Part shown: positions 55,467 through 64,000 of the stretch, piece after piece
Layout of the letters: each line of letters begins with the position of its first letter
Position numbering within the stretch: position 1 is the stretch's first letter
Origin: Pseudomonas khavaziana
GTDB lineage: Bacteria > Pseudomonadota > Gammaproteobacteria > Pseudomonadales > Pseudomonadaceae
DNA length: 64,000 bases
Direction: 5' to 3'
NCBI RefSeq assembly: GCF_019145205.1
Contig: NZ_JAHSTT010000003.1
Span: 372,001 to 436,000, forward strand
Notes under the pieces: model-generated
The model's database searches: none
The model's input: the letters and a program-made list of their open reading frames with translations, nothing else
What the model was told of the DNA's origin: nothing
Program-made: the position numbers and the translations under genes

Positions 55467-56279
55467 TCAGAGTTGACGGATGACCCGGGCAGCGGTCGCC
55501 GCGTTATGGGCCAGGTGCAGCGGATTAATGGTCCCGACAATAGCACTGGCGACGCCCGTTTGCGCAAACAACAGCTTGAAACTGGCATCAATTGGATCCA
55601 TTCCTGGCTCCAGGCACACGTGGCCGCTGGCCAGGGCTTTTTTCACCAGGATGCCTTTGCCATGGGCTGCTGCATAATCGATCACGGCTTTTTCGGCCTG
55701 CTCGTTGAGGTTGTAGGTGACCATCGCGCAATCACCCTGTTCCAACGCTTTTACGCCGCCCTCGACGGTCTTGCCGGAAAAACCGAAAGCGCGAATCTTG
55801 CCGTCTTTTTTCAGCTCCGCCAGGGTCTGGTAAACCTCGCAATCGTTGAGGATATGCAAGTCGTTGCCATCGGAATGCACCAGCACCAGGTCGATAAAAT
55901 CCGTTTCAAGGCGTTTCAGGCTGCGTTCAATCGACATCCGCGTATGGGCCGCGCTGAAATCGTGCCGCGACACGCCATTGGCAAACTCTTCGCCGACCTT
56001 GCTGACAATCACCCAGTTCTTGCGTTGCCCGCGCAGCAGCGGGCCCAGGCGCTCTTCGCTCATGCCATAGGCCGGCGCGGTGTCGATCAGGTTGATGCCC
56101 AGCGAGCGGGCCAGGAGCAGCAGCCTGCGTGCCGCTTCGTCGCTGGGGATCTGGAAACCGCTGGGGTATTTCACGCCCTGGTCGCGGCCCAGCTTGACGG
56201 TGCCCAGGCCCAGTGGCGACACCCGCAGACCGGTGTTGCCCAAGGGTCGATGAAAGTCGTGAAGGGTTAGCAGGCTCAT
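55467..56279 (-). CDS. Aldo/keto reductase family oxidoreductase
   Basis: A 270-residue NADPH-dependent TIM-barrel oxidoreductase. The N-terminal FHRPLGNTGLRVSPLGLGTVKLG is typical; the catalytic Asp/Tyr are in NLIDTAPAYGMSEERLG and the Lys in VIVSKVGEE. The C-terminal cofactor site is GVASAIVGTINPLHL. The substrate is unknown. The start at 56279 overlaps the oxidoreductase stop upstream (ATGA); the longer frame to 56429 lies within that gene. Confidence 0.9.
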   Translation of the reverse strand: MSLLTLHDFHRPLGNTGLRVSPLGLGTVKLGRDQGVKYPSGFQIPSDEAARRLLLLARSLGINLIDTAPAYGMSEERLGPLLRGQRKNWVIVSKVGEEFANGVSRHDFSAAHTRMSIERSLKRLETDFIDLVLVHSDGNDLHILNDCEVYQTLAELKKDGKIRAFGFSGKTVEGGVKALEQGDCAMVTYNLNEQAEKAVIDYAAAHGKGILVKKALASGHVCLEPGMDPIDASFKLLFAQTGVASAIVGTINPLHLAHNAATAARVIRQL

Positions 56280-57451
56280 GGCAACAGTTGCTCCCAGGCA
56301 GGTTGGCCGATAGTTGGTTTTGGCAGGTCGGGTAGCGGGGCGCCGGCGCCAGGGCGGATGCCGTCGCGCTCCAGGAGGTGCAGGACTCGATCGGCGAAGT
56401 CCGGCGCCAGGGCCAGTTTGGTCGGCCAACCGACCAACAGGCGGCCGTCGTCGGCGAGGAAGGCGTTATCGGGGCGGGTCAGCCCCGACTGCAGCGGTTC
56501 GGCGCGATCCACCCGTAAGGTTGCCCACCGGGTCTGGCTCATGTCGATCCAGGGCAGCAGTTGCGCCAGCTCTTTCTGTGCGGTGGCGATCTGTTCTTCT
56601 GGTGTGCGTGCCACGCCGTCAGCCTCGGCAATATCGCCGCCGAGGTACCACACCCAGTTGCCGTCGGCCGCCGGGTGTGTCGTCACAGTGATGCGCGGCT
56701 TGGTGCCGCCGCCCAGGCAATGGGCATACAGGGGTTTGAGGCCCGGGCCCTTGGCGATGATCATATGCAGAGGACGTTTTTGCATGGCTGGCTGGCTCAG
56801 GCCCAGGGTCGCGAGCACATCGGCGGTACCGCCTCCGGCACTCAACACGATGCGCTGGGCACGGATCTCGTGGCCGTCGACTTTCAAGCCCGCCAGAGTG
56901 CCGTCCTCAAACAGGGGCTCAATGTGCTGACCGGCAAGCAAGCCGTCACCCGCCAGTTGCGCCAGGCGTTCAATCAGGCTCGGTACGTCCACCACCAATT
57001 CCGCCAGGCGATAGACCTTGCCCTTGAAACGACGGTCTTGCAGGGCCGCGGGCAACTCGTCGCCCTTGACCTGATCGACGCGGCCGCGCACGGCCTTGCT
57101 GGCGAAGAAGCTGGTGAGGTTGCCGGCGAGGGTGCCGGGGGACCACAGGTAATGGGCTTGGGACAGTACGCGTACGCCGGACAGGTCCAGCTCACCGGTA
57201 CCCGCCAGGGCTTCCCGCCAGCGGCGCGGCATATCGGCGATGGCTTCGGAGGCGCCGGTGAGGGCGCCGTGCAGGGCGTATTTCGCGCCGCCGTGGATGA
57301 TCCCCTGGGACTTCACGCTTTGCCCGCCACCCAGGGTGGCGCTTTCCACCACTAACGTAGAGAACCCCTGGCTGCGCAGGCGTGCGTTGAGCCAGAGGCC
57401 GGCAACCCCGGCGCCGACAATCAGAACGTCGGTGGAAATAACGGATGGCAT
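56276..57451 (-). CDS. FAD-dependent oxidoreductase (DAO family)
   Basis: A 391-residue flavoprotein of the glycine/D-amino-acid oxidase type. The dinucleotide-binding motif is VLIVGAGVAGLWLNARLRS at the N-terminus with the acidic VVES end of the second strand. KSQGIIHGGAKYALHG is a family block, and IVLSAGGGTADVLATLG forms the second FAD contact. No membrane segment. The substrate cannot be told. It is coupled to the aldo/keto reductase gene. Confidence 0.88.
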   Translation of the reverse strand: MPSVISTDVLIVGAGVAGLWLNARLRSQGFSTLVVESATLGGGQSVKSQGIIHGGAKYALHGALTGASEAIADMPRRWREALAGTGELDLSGVRVLSQAHYLWSPGTLAGNLTSFFASKAVRGRVDQVKGDELPAALQDRRFKGKVYRLAELVVDVPSLIERLAQLAGDGLLAGQHIEPLFEDGTLAGLKVDGHEIRAQRIVLSAGGGTADVLATLGLSQPAMQKRPLHMIIAKGPGLKPLYAHCLGGGTKPRITVTTHPAADGNWVWYLGGDIAEADGVARTPEEQIATAQKELAQLLPWIDMSQTRWATLRVDRAEPLQSGLTRPDNAFLADDGRLLVGWPTKLALAPDFADRVLHLLERDGIRPGAGAPLPDLPKPTIGQPAWEQLLP

Positions 57452-57506
57452 CGGCGACCTCAGTGTTCAAGACAAGAGGCGCAGTATACAGGCTGTTGAG
57501 TGGCGG

Positions 57507-57842
57507 TCAGTGCCCCACGGTTTTCGAGAACAGCTGAATCACCACCACGCCCAGCACAATCAGGCCCATGCCCAGCATCGCCGGGACATCCAGCTTCTGC
57601 CCATAGATGAACAACGCTGCGACGCTGACCATCACAATCCCCAGCCCTGCCCAGACCGCATAGGCTATCCCCACCGGCACGGTGCGCACCACCAGGGTGA
57701 GCATCCAGAACGCGACGCCATAACCCACAATCATCAACAACAGCGGGATCGGTGTGCTCAAGCCCTTGACGGCTTTCATGGAGACGGTCGCAACCACTTC
57801 CGAGCAAATTGCAATGGCCAGGTAAACGTAGGCGGCATTCAT
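57507..57842 (-). CDS. Small multidrug resistance (SMR) transporter
   Basis: A 111-residue inner-membrane protein with four membrane helices, of the EmrE/SugE family. The essential membrane Glu15 is in AICSEVVATVSMKAVKG, and the signature GIAYAVWAGLGIV in helix 3 is present, both as in EmrE-type exporters of quaternary ammonium cations in exchange for protons. Start 57842 has GAGG eight bases upstream; the longer frame to 57956 is REPIN-encoded. Confidence 0.92.
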   Translation of the reverse strand: MNAAYVYLAIAICSEVVATVSMKAVKGLSTPIPLLLMIVGYGVAFWMLTLVVRTVPVGIAYAVWAGLGIVMVSVAALFIYGQKLDVPAMLGMGLIVLGVVVIQLFSKTVGH

Positions 57843-57868
57843 GGGAAAGTCCTCGGTAGTTTCAAAAT

Positions 57869-57971
57869 CTGTAGGAGCGAGCTTGCTCGCGAAAAGCGTT
57901 AACGAAAACGCAGGGATTGCAGCTAGACGCGTTGCCTGTGCGTTTTTCGCGAGCAAGCTCGCTCCCTACAG
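57869..57971. repeat. REPIN, family B, between divergent genes
   Basis: CTGTAGGAGCGAGCTTGCTC and the complement ending GCTCGCTCCCTACAG. Unlike the other units it lies between the divergent starts of the SMR and LysR genes, that is in a promoter region. Confidence 0.9.
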
Positions 57972-58042
57972 TGGTCGGCATTCTAGTTGTTTGCCAGATG
58001 CGGTAAAGTCATTACCTATCTGGATTAGAGATGGGTTGAGCC

Positions 58043-58933
58043 ATGAGCGTGCAGTGGAACCTGGAACAGATGCGCCTGTTTGTCAGCGTCGCCGAGCGGC
58101 GTTCGTTCTCGGCCGTCGCCCGTGATCAGCGCAAGGCGCAATCGGCGATCAGCAATGGCATCGCGTTGCTGGAAGCGGACCTGGGCGTGAGCCTGTTCGA
58201 GCGTAGCAGTGGCCGCCAGCCTAGCTTGACCGAGGCCGGCAGCGTGTTGCTGGAGGAGGCGCGTGAAGTGCTGCGCCAGTGTGAGCGCCTCAATGGCCGG
58301 GCGCTGTCCTTGACCCGCGGTGAGGAAGCCTGCCTGCGCCTGGCCCAGGATGAGGCGATGTTGTTCCAGCCGGTGCTCGATAGCCTCGAGGCACTGGCGG
58401 TGCACTACCCGCTGCTGGAAGTGCAACTGTCCAGCGCCGCCCAGGGCGACGTGGCGCGCAAGCTGGTGGAGCGCAAGGCGGACCTGGGGCTGTTGTTCTA
58501 TCACGATCAGATCCCCGAGGCCCTGGAACGACGGGTGGTGGGCAGTGTGGAAATGGTCACGGTGTGCGGGGTGAATCACCCGCTGGCCCAGGAACAGTAC
58601 GTGACGTGCCAGCATCTGGCGCAGTTTCGGCAGTTGCTGATGTCGACCCAGACCAGCGTTTACCCCGGCAGCGAGGCGGCCAGCCCGCTGGTGTGGCGCG
58701 CCGACAGTTTCTACGTACTCGCCGAATGGCTGATGAGCGGCCTGGGCTGGGCCTGGTTGCCTCGGCATATCGTGCAATACCCGACCTATCAACAACAGAT
58801 GGTCGAGTTGGCCAGCGAATGGACGCCGCCGGCGCTGGTGGTGGAGCTGGTGTGGCGCCGCGATGAACACCTTGGGCCCGCGGCCCGCTTCCTGGCCAAA
58901 CGTTTTGCCGAGTGCTTGCAGGCGATCGACTGA
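58043..58933 (+). CDS. LysR-family transcriptional regulator
   Basis: A 296-residue regulator. The N-terminal winged helix-turn-helix is about 5-65 (MRLFVSVAERRSFSAVARDQ, then QSAISNGIALLEADLGVSLFER), followed by the linker helix and a periplasmic-binding-like effector domain (about 90-296). It is divergent from the SMR transporter, so it may regulate that gene; this is inferred from position only. It ends 23 bp before waaA. Confidence 0.93.
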   Translation: MSVQWNLEQMRLFVSVAERRSFSAVARDQRKAQSAISNGIALLEADLGVSLFERSSGRQPSLTEAGSVLLEEAREVLRQCERLNGRALSLTRGEEACLRLAQDEAMLFQPVLDSLEALAVHYPLLEVQLSSAAQGDVARKLVERKADLGLLFYHDQIPEALERRVVGSVEMVTVCGVNHPLAQEQYVTCQHLAQFRQLLMSTQTSVYPGSEAASPLVWRADSFYVLAEWLMSGLGWAWLPRHIVQYPTYQQQMVELASEWTPPALVVELVWRRDEHLGPAARFLAKRFAECLQAID

Positions 58934-58956
58934 AAAAGCCGATAAACTCCGCCGCC

Positions 58957-60234
58957 ATGAATAGAACTCTCTATAGCTGTCTGTTTTACCTGGCGCTGCC
59001 GTTGGTGGCCTTACGTTTATGGTTGCGTGCGCGCAAGGCGCCGGCCTATGCCAAGCGTGTGGGCGAACGGTTTTCCTATGGCTTGCCGGTGATGCGTCCC
59101 GGCGGGATCTGGGTGCATGCCGTGTCGGTGGGCGAAAGCATTGCCGCCGCGCCGATGGTTCGTGGTTTGCTGGCGCGTTATCCACAGCTGCCGATCACCG
59201 TCACCTGCATGACGCCCACCGGTTCCGAGCGGATCCAGGCACTGTTCGCCAACGAGCCGCGCATCCAGCACTGCTACTTGCCTTACGACTTGCCTTGCGC
59301 CGCCAAGCGATTTCTTGATCACGTGCAGCCCAAGCTGGCGGTGATCATGGAAACGGAACTCTGGCCCAACCATATTCATGCCTGTGCCCGGCGCGGTATC
59401 CCGGTGGCGCTGGCCAATGCGCGATTGTCGGCGCGTTCGGCCAAGGGGTATGCGCGTTTCGCCAAGCTGACTGCGCCGATGCTCTCGCAAATGAGCCTGT
59501 TCGCTGTGCAGACTGAAACCGAAGCCGAACGATTTCGCAGTCTTGGTGCGCGTCCTGAAACGGTGGAGGTTACCGGCTCGATCAAATTCGACCTGAGCAT
59601 CGATCCGCAATTGCCGGAACGCGCCGCCGCGTTGCGTGAACAATGGGGCGCCAGTGAGCGGCCAGTGTGGATCGCAGCCAGTACCCACGAAGGCGAAGAT
59701 GAAGTGGTGCTTGCAGCCCATCGACAATTGCTCGCCAGCTACCCCAACGCATTGCTGATTCTGGTTCCGCGTCATCAGGAGCGCTTTGGCCCAACATTTG
59801 AGCGTTGCGTGCAGCAGGGCTTTGCCACGGTGCGCCGCTCCAGTGGCGAGGCGGTCAACGCGCAAACCTCGATTTTGCTTGGCGACACCATGGGTGAATT
59901 ACTGTTCCTCTACGGCTTGGCCGACAGCGCCTTTGTCGGCGGTAGCCTGGTGCCGACGGGGGGGCACAATCCGCTGGAGCCGGCGGCGTTGGGCAAGCCG
60001 GTGATCATGGGACCCCACGTATTCAACTTCCTCGACATCACCGCGATGATGCGTGACGCGGGGGCGTTGCGCGAGGTGGATGACGCAGAAGGTCTGGCCG
60101 AAGCGGTGAGGCAGCTGTTCGAGCTGCCGCAGGATGCGCGCAGGATGGCGCAGGCGGGGTTGAAAGTGATGCAGGCCAATCAGGGTGCGTTAAAACGCCT
60201 TTTGGACGGTTTGGAAAGATTGATCGCTCACTGA
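58957..60234 (+). CDS. waaA: 3-deoxy-D-manno-octulosonic acid (Kdo) transferase
   Basis: A 425-residue inner-membrane-anchored GT30 enzyme that adds Kdo to lipid IVA, before the heptoses are attached. The N-terminal hydrophobic anchor is about 5-22. Blocks seen are GIWVHAVSVGESIAAAPM with the catalytic Glu, MTPTGSERI, METELWPNHIHACARRGIP and the donor-site SLVPTGGHNPLEPAALGKPV. Start 58957 gives MNRTLYSCLFYLALPL; the frame from 58912 begins inside the LysR gene. Confidence 0.96.
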   Translation: MNRTLYSCLFYLALPLVALRLWLRARKAPAYAKRVGERFSYGLPVMRPGGIWVHAVSVGESIAAAPMVRGLLARYPQLPITVTCMTPTGSERIQALFANEPRIQHCYLPYDLPCAAKRFLDHVQPKLAVIMETELWPNHIHACARRGIPVALANARLSARSAKGYARFAKLTAPMLSQMSLFAVQTETEAERFRSLGARPETVEVTGSIKFDLSIDPQLPERAAALREQWGASERPVWIAASTHEGEDEVVLAAHRQLLASYPNALLILVPRHQERFGPTFERCVQQGFATVRRSSGEAVNAQTSILLGDTMGELLFLYGLADSAFVGGSLVPTGGHNPLEPAALGKPVIMGPHVFNFLDITAMMRDAGALREVDDAEGLAEAVRQLFELPQDARRMAQAGLKVMQANQGALKRLLDGLERLIAH

Positions 60235-60248
60235 CCCAACACCCATCA

Positions 60249-60275
60249 AATGTGGGAGCAAGCCCCTCCCACATT
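60249..60275. repeat. Collapsed family A REP hairpin
   Basis: AATGTGGGAG (60249-60258), 7 bases, CTCCCACATT (60266-60275). It is a family A unit that has lost its middle and inner arms, leaving a compact perfect stem between convergent waaA and tolC. Confidence 0.75.
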
Positions 60276-60290
60276 GGTTTTGCAGTGTGA

Positions 60291-61730
60291 TCAATAGCCC
60301 GGGCGGGCCTTGAGCTGCTCGGCGGCGGCCTTGGCCAAATCCGGTGGCAGGAAGTCCTTGTCCGGGTTGTAGTCTGCCTTGAGGTAGCGCGCCAGGTCTT
60401 GCAAGTCCCCTGGGTTCAGGGTGCCCGCCGCCTGCTTCAAGCGCAGGTTGTCGAGGATGTAGTCATAGCGGCTGTTGTTGTAGTTGCGCACCGAGGAGTA
60501 AAGCTGGCGCTGTGCATCCAGCACGTCAACGATGTTGCGCGTGCCCACCTGATAACCGATCTCCGTGGCTTCCACCGCGCTCTGGTTGGAGATGATCGAC
60601 TGGCGGCGTGCCTGGACTTGTTCCACATCGGTATTCACCGCACGGTGCAGGTTACGGGTGTTTTCCACCACCTGGCGGCGCAGGCCTTCGCGTTGTTGCT
60701 CGCTCTGGTCCAGGCGTGAATAGGATTCACGCACTTGCGAACTGGTAAGCCCGCCGCTGTAGATCGGGATGTTCAGGCGCAGGCCGATGGTGCGTTGCGA
60801 CACATCACCGCCGTACGGGATGGGCAACTGATTCGGGTTGCTGAAACCCAAGGCATCGTTGTCACCTTTTTCGTATTGCGCGACGGCGTCGAGGGTCGGC
60901 AGGTGCCCGGCCTTGCGCTGGCGCAGGGTTTCTTCGGCGGCAGTCACGGCGTAGTTGCTGGCCAGCAGATTGAGGTTCTGGCGACCGGCCGTTTCGACCC
61001 AGGCCTTGGCGTCGTTCGGTGCCGGCGGTAGCACCGGCAGCGTGTGGACGATGCCCTGGATCGAGTTGTATTGGCGATTGGTCAGGGTGATCAACGCTTC
61101 GAAGGCGTCATCTACCTGGCGCTGGGCAACGATGCGGTTGGCCCGGGCCGTGTCATAGCTGGCCTGGGATTGCAGTACATCGGTCTTGTCCGACAGGCCC
61201 ACGTCAAAACGTTCGTTGGACTGGTCGAGCTGGCGCTTGAAGGCATTTTCTTCGGCCTTGGTCGAGGCCAGGTTGTCCTGGGCACGCAGCACGGCGAAGT
61301 AGCTCTCGGCGCTTTGCAGGATCAGGTTCTGTTCAGTGGCCGACAATTGCAGCGACGCTTGCTCGTTGACGGCTTCAGCCGCCTGCAGCTGGAACCAGCG
61401 ATCGGCGCGGAACAGCGGCTGGCTCAGCGTGGCGCGCCAGGAGTGGGCGTCGCGGTTGGCCGTGGCGGCCGGCTGGTCGATCTGGGTGCGCACGTTATTG
61501 CTATCGGCACCGGCTGACAGGTTCGGCAGCAGCCCGGCGCGAGCCTGGGGTACCACTTCTTTTTGCGCGCCGTATTGGGCGCGGGCAGCGGCAAGGTCGG
61601 CGTTGTTGTGCGCCGCTTCCTGATAGACGCTGACCAGGTCGGTGTTGGTGGACAAGGGCGCTTCTGCTGCCCAGACCATTCCATTGGTCGCACAAGACAC
61701 GGCAAGAGCCAGTGAGAGTTTGCGCAGCAT
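60291..61730 (-). CDS. tolC: TolC-family outer-membrane channel protein
   Basis: A 479-residue outer-membrane efflux/secretion duct. The signal peptide is about 1-21 (SCATNGMVWA then AEAP). It has the duplicated TolC repeat: two helical-beta halves with the family segments AQYGAQKEVVPQARAGLLP and LRQRKAGHLPTLDAVAQYE in the first and second halves. The C-terminal part has YQVGTRNIVDVLDAQRQLY. It would pair with type I secretion or RND/MFS efflux systems encoded elsewhere. Confidence 0.94.
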   Translation of the reverse strand: MLRKLSLALAVSCATNGMVWAAEAPLSTNTDLVSVYQEAAHNNADLAAARAQYGAQKEVVPQARAGLLPNLSAGADSNNVRTQIDQPAATANRDAHSWRATLSQPLFRADRWFQLQAAEAVNEQASLQLSATEQNLILQSAESYFAVLRAQDNLASTKAEENAFKRQLDQSNERFDVGLSDKTDVLQSQASYDTARANRIVAQRQVDDAFEALITLTNRQYNSIQGIVHTLPVLPPAPNDAKAWVETAGRQNLNLLASNYAVTAAEETLRQRKAGHLPTLDAVAQYEKGDNDALGFSNPNQLPIPYGGDVSQRTIGLRLNIPIYSGGLTSSQVRESYSRLDQSEQQREGLRRQVVENTRNLHRAVNTDVEQVQARRQSIISNQSAVEATEIGYQVGTRNIVDVLDAQRQLYSSVRNYNNSRYDYILDNLRLKQAAGTLNPGDLQDLARYLKADYNPDKDFLPPDLAKAAAEQLKARPGY

Positions 61731-61891
61731 GAGGCGATCCCTAGTTTAAATATTACGGTGATAATTTAGCGCTCAAGGCTAAGGCTGGCCATTCCTGGCG
61801 TCAAGCCTTGAGGCAGTGCCCGAGTGTAGTGGCCGGATCACGGCACAACAATCCCACGATCACGCCATTCATCACGCTGAATGCACCGCTA

Positions 61892-61922
61892 TTGGCAATT
61901 TGCCCATGCCATGGTCTAGACT
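61892..61922 (+). promoter_or_regulatory. Candidate thiC promoter
   Basis: TTGGCA (61892-61897) followed after 19 bp by TAGACT (61917-61922), about 10 bp before the riboswitch. The spacing is long, so this is weak. The rest of 61731-61931 holds nothing I can assign. Confidence 0.3.
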
Positions 61923-61931
61923 GGCCGAGTT

Positions 61932-62020
61932 CTTGTCGGGGTGCCTTGTTGGAAGGCTGAGATCGGTAAATACCGGATCCCGTTGAACCTGATCAGGTTA
62001 ACGCCTGCGTAGGGAACAAG
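61932..62020 (+). ncRNA. TPP riboswitch (THI element)
   Basis: The thi-box core is present: CTTGTCGGGGTGCC, GGCTGAGAT, CCGTTGAACCTGATC, and the closing GCGTAGGGAACAAG. CTTGT (61932-61936) and ACAAG (62016-62020) close stem P1. It senses thiamine pyrophosphate and is expected to switch off thiC, which starts 161 nt downstream. Confidence 0.95.
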
Positions 62021-62102
62021 ATTTCTCGTCACCCGGCGAGTCCTCTTGTGCTTCGTCCGGGATGTTGTTCGACCATCGAACAGCCCTCGAGTACCGAGCA
62101 CA

Positions 62103-64000
<1,898 letters not shown>

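Overview
The window is chromosomal DNA of a fluorescent Pseudomonas, most likely of the P. fluorescens group. The basis is the high-GC coding style, two families of short palindromic REPIN repeats typical of these genomes, and a gene order that (from memory) follows the PAO1 blocks PA5023-PA5015, PA5014-PA4996 and PA4993-PA4988 plus tolC-thiC, with accessory genes inserted.

Layout. 1-2165 is accessory: a REPIN, a C4-type antisense RNA controlling a small unknown gene, a second REPIN, trxC (-), and a higBA toxin-antitoxin operon with paired operators. 2166-9108 holds selO, the mechanosensitive channel mscK and a cation/proton antiporter (all -). 9109-13536 holds a chemoreceptor with a flagellar-type promoter, a small ZapB-like/ZapA-like pair, and a long acyl-CoA dehydrogenase. 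13540-19510 is the proline unit: putA (-) and putP (+) diverge around five GTTGCA PutA boxes. 19636-22382 is an orphan type VI pair (vgrG and a DUF4123 adaptor) with no effector beside it. 22480-31447 carries rlmJ, msrA, the c-di-GMP phosphodiesterase dipA, and aceF/aceE, whose promoter carries two copies of a TGTAGT-N3-ACTACA operator. glnE follows.

34825-54431 is the LPS-core locus. A tightly overlapping operon (waaF, waaC, waaG, waaP, wapP, wapQ and a two-lobed kinase) builds and phosphorylates the inner core. A second run (carbamoyltransferase, mig-14, dnpA, two glycosyltransferases) decorates it. A ligase fused to a kinase-like domain, the flippase msbA and hldE complete the set. The locus has six kinase-like lobes in all, and two of them have lost the catalytic Asp. 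54466-57842 is a minus-strand group (unknown Nudix-like protein, aldo/keto reductase, FAD oxidoreductase, SMR transporter), followed by a LysR regulator, waaA, tolC (-), and a TPP riboswitch with thiC, which runs off the window end.

Most notable. (1) The C4 antisense RNA at 333-408 has two short boxes complementary both to an upstream copy and to the ribosome-binding site of the gene at 457. (2) LPS-core kinase-like domains have diverged at the active site, one of them fused to the O-antigen ligase. (3) A REPIN of one family sits nested inside a REPIN of the other between msbA and hldE. (4) The vgrG-DUF4123 pair lacks an effector. I saw no rRNA, tRNA, CRISPR array, insertion sequence or prophage.
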